Source: Diplonema japonicum
Taxonomy: Eukaryota; Euglenozoa; Diplonemea; Diplonemida; Diplonemidae
Reading direction: 5' to 3'
DNA: 64,000 bases
Assembly (NCBI GenBank): GCA_964019335.1
Contig: OZ025736.1
Span: 310,001-374,000 of the forward strand
Part shown: one piece after another, positions 61,163-64,000 of the stretch
How positions within the stretch are numbered: position 1 is the stretch's first letter
Layout: every line of letters starts with the position of its first letter
The notes under the pieces: generated by a model
Databases searched by the model: none
The model's input: only the letters and a program-made list of their open reading frames with translations
What the model was told of the DNA's origin: nothing
Translations under genes and position numbers: made by a program

Positions 61163-64000
61163 CTACTCATCACAATCGCCTTTTGTTGAGCTACCTCTCA
61201 ATAGACTCCCCCACGCTTCACAAGTTCTAGCAGTGATGTCAAGCCGGGAAGCCAAGACAGGCTTGTGTTCCACAGAATCCACAGAATCTAGAACCTCAGG
61301 GTCCACGAACCTGCTAGCCAGCTCACCTGCCTTTTCCATTAACCGGTTGAGCTCAGACAAAACAGTCCTTGCTTGGGGGGTCTGATCAAGAATTTCGGTG
61401 GTGAGCCTTTTTTTTTTTTTTTTTTCCCCCTTCAGAAAAAAAAAATACCACAATTTGTACAAAGCGCCCAGCGCCTTCATCTGGAAATGCCTGCATTTTC
61501 TCTGCTTCGCAAGGTTGAATGAAGCGATCAGTTTGCTCTCCGCAGTGGTATATACCCTCGCTTCCAAGGGCTCGACCCCTGGTTCGACCAACGACGCTGC
61601 AGCATCTCTGTCTTCTTTCAAGACCTTAATCATCAGAATCGCCTGCAGCCTCATGAGTTCTGGAGCAAACTGCATATCCGACACAGACCCCTTCAAGTAG
61701 TCTATGTACGGCATAGGGCTACACCCACTGTCAACAACTGCTTCTAGCAACGCGCAACGCAGCAGCTGCAACGACCCAAATGCCTTCGTGAGGGTCCTCA
61801 ACGGGTCCATCGCCTGGTCAGGGGAACCCTTTGCGATTGCAATGAAAAAGTTAGCCAATGTTACGCTTAGACTGTCACCTATCTGCCGGGCCATGTCCAG
61901 TGCATTCTCAGCATATCGTGTCACGGCCGAAAAATTCTTCAAAAGCACGTGGTACTGGCATGCAAGCGCATTGACCCTTGGCTGCGACACACCCTTTGTC
62001 TTATTCCCTGCGTACGTTTTCGCTGCATCCTCCACGTCCTCCGCTTGGCTGTAATTCCCCATAACGATGTATGCGATCTTTAAAGCGACGAGGAGGTCCG
62101 GTTGGGGCATCCCGCTGCTCATCCCGCAGAAGAACGTGGACAGCTTCTGGGAACTAAACTGCGCGTTATCCAGCGACTTGCACCTTTCCAGCGTGTCTTT
62201 TATGATTTCTATCATGTCGCTGTTTCTGTCGCCGCAGCATTGATACACCTGTACAGTGGTGCAGGAGCCTAGAACGGCTTCGATCTCTCCGCCAGCTTCG
62301 GCTGTCATGGCGTCAAGGGATTTTAAGGACATCAGTGCCTCTGCGATGCGGTCTTGGTTGGCGAGCTCTGTGCACTTCCCGCACGTTGCCCGGTACGTTG
62401 TTTCCCAGGTAGAGTCGGTGAAGGATTCTAGTTTTACCGCCAAGACTTGTTCGTGGAGTCTGAGGCAGTATTCTGGAGTGTATCGAGCCCGTGCCTTGTA
62501 GACAGGTTGCAAGAGTTCCGATAAGATGGCCATTTCTAGTTCAGCTGTCTCGGTGGCGTCGTCGCATTTTCTGTTTCGAAGAGGGATGAATTCGTGGGCT
62601 GTGGAGTAGCTTGATGCGGATGATAGGTAGTCGCCGCAGGTATGAAGCCATTTCCCGTGTTTTCTCAAGCACCATATTGCCCTGTCGAGGTCTTCCGGTG
62701 TGCATTGTTCTTCAGCGCTCTTCACGTACGCGCTCCAGTGGCGTGCGAGCTGCGCCATCGTTCCGTTTTGGTCTTGGGTGTCCTGTGCCTCGTCGCTCTC
62801 CGAGTTCGCGATGATCAGTTTCCCTTCGATCCAATCCGCCAGTTGCTTGTGCATAGTTATCTTCTGTTCGTGCAGCACCATTCCGTACGCCTCCTCTTGC
62901 ACCACTTTATCGGCGAATCTATAAGTATTCTCCGAACCTTGTGCGTGGTCTACTTGCTGGTCCAGGAAAATTCTCTGCGAGAAAAAAAAAAAAGAAAAAT
63001 CTTTTTTCCTCCCTCTCTTTTTCTTTTTTCCATACTTGTTCAACGAGTTTCAGCACCGCGTGTAGAATAACGTTCTTGGACTTGCTCACAGGGAAGATCT
63101 CGTGAAGGGAGTTCAAGGTGAACTGTGGGTTGTGTTTTGATTTTTTTTTTTTTTCTCGCTTGTTGGGAAATGTACACACCTTCATCCCCACCACGCTGGA
63201 GCACTTCACGACAAGCTGTTGCGTAGCCTGCAGCCTGTCGATAGTTGACCTGTTTATGTTTTTTTTTTTTTAATATAAATACTCCCCCTCTCATCGACTT
63301 ACACACCTCACGTAGTTGATCATCGACTTCGGAACGAGCAGGTTGAGGCCCTCATCGTTCCCCATAAAGTGAAGCTTCCCGTTTGTAAGACCGAGCTTAG
63401 ATTGAGCCGTCCCGTTCTTAGAGACAAGGATGTCCCTTATGGCGTTGGAGAGGCCGACCAAGAGGTACACTCTACCTGACCGTGAGTTTTGGTACACGTA
63501 GGAAGACACAGCGGGCTCAAGCTGAGTAATCTCAGGGATGTCAGGGTGCGACTGCAGCTGTCTATTGAGCAGGGTGATCAGAAGCTCAGATGACTGTGCT
63601 TCGGTCAAGGGCTTCAAAGTTATGATAGTTGTGGACTGTGTGTACTCCCTCAATTTAATCCAAATACTCGCTTCTTGTTTGTAAGTAAGCTCCGCGTTTG
63701 TCTCCAGTGGCCGCTGCGTGCACACCACCATGATCTGTGACTGTTTGTCCTTCGACTCTGCCAGCTGAAGTAACAGTTCCAACGACGGGATATCATGACA
63801 GTTCTGCATGCTGTCGAGCAAGATGAAAAGCGGTTGTTGCTGCGAGTGGTACTTCAGTATAATGTGGAGCATCGACGTTGTTGTCTTTGCCTTTATAGAG
63901 GTAGAGATGTCGCTTAGAGAAGGTGGTTCTCTGAAGGTTGTTTTGAGGATTGGGTTTAAAAGCGCTAGGAAACACTCCAGTTCCAACTGGAGGTACCCGA
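61163..64000 (-). CDS. Adenylyl cyclase 10-like NTPase/TPR protein, 5' end outside window
   Basis: Partial gene. Exons: 64000-63307 (continues upstream), 63249-63180, 63122-63036, 62974-61449 and 61406-61163. Introns 57, 57, 61 and 42 nt; the first two start GTGTGT. Exon 1 carries the C-terminal part of a STAND/AAA-type ATPase (QPLFILLDSMQNCHD as Walker-B-like strand; MVVCTQRP). Across two introns the family motif STIDRLQATQQLVVKCSSVV is restored, followed by ILHAVLKLVEQRIFL. About 580 residues of helical, TPR-like repeats follow. This matches the region after the catalytic domains in soluble adenylyl cyclase (ADCY10) and related ATPases. The cyclase domains, if any, would lie beyond 64000. 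The 42-nt intron has no stop and could be retained in frame, adding KGEKKKKK. Confidence 0.8.

Noticed and set aside
1-64000. Kinetoplastid genome
   Set aside because: One-way gene order fits, but frequent cis introns and A-rich rather than pyrimidine-rich gene junctions do not.
1-64000. Giant-virus or bacterial origin of the window
   Set aside because: Multiple GT-AG introns, SEN1, NOP58 and DHHC genes indicate a eukaryotic nuclear locus.

Overview
This is a 64 kb piece of a eukaryotic nuclear genome, most likely from a flagellated protist. The evidence is as follows. Long genes are interrupted by very short GT-AG introns. All three standard stop codons are used. The families present are typical of cells with cilia or flagella and complex membranes: a kinesin, a vasohibin-type tubulin detyrosinase, an adenylyl-cyclase-10-like regulator, a Patched/Dispatched-like RND protein, DHHC, SEN1, NOP58 and WDR20-like proteins. 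I cannot assign the species. Every gene I can support lies on the minus strand, an arrangement best known from kinetoplastids and dinoflagellates, but I see no spliced-leader gene here. No rRNA or tRNA was recognised.

Layout by ascending coordinate (transcription runs right to left): kinesin-FHA-ROCO fusion (69-4373); secreted GH18-like hydrolase (4726-5574); small one-TM protein (5650-5853); DHHC palmitoyltransferase (6255-7503); vasohibin-like peptidase (8155-10506); carnosine N-methyltransferase-like protein (10847-12085); giant 4573-residue repeat protein in one exon (12852-26573); RING/LSD1-type zinc-finger protein (28489-29384); SEN1-like helicase (29873-34510); decayed paralogue fragment (35394-35660); dysferlin-FYVE-C2 membrane protein (36017-37996); AGC pseudokinase with a piggyBac-type element inside its second intron (38253-40927); WDR20-like WD40 protein (41346-42917); RND permease with a cysteine-rich insert, seven exons (44437-50787); basic protein with an unresolved 5' end (51313-51897); CaMKK-like kinase (53621-54982); NOP58 (55846-57423); soluble adenylyl-cyclase-like NTPase/TPR protein, 5' end outside the window (61163-64000).

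I assembled twenty introns by hand. Nineteen are 38-72 nt and most are largely A or T homopolymer. The exception is 1830 nt and shrinks to about 52 nt when the 1774-bp transposon and one TTAA are removed. Spacers are full of A, T, G and C runs, and an A-run usually ends within a few bases of the start codon on the mRNA strand. Several small repeats lie in the spacers: a 40-bp sequence seen twice with some U6/tRNA-like features, a roughly 106-bp element seen twice, and a MITE-like inverted-repeat cluster near 60.6-61.1 kb.

The genes do not form one pathway. Several concern microtubules, cilia or membranes, and the others are housekeeping RNA factors. The most unusual items are the kinesin-ROCO fusion, the transposon-carrying intron of the pseudokinase, and the homopolymer-filled introns and leaders.
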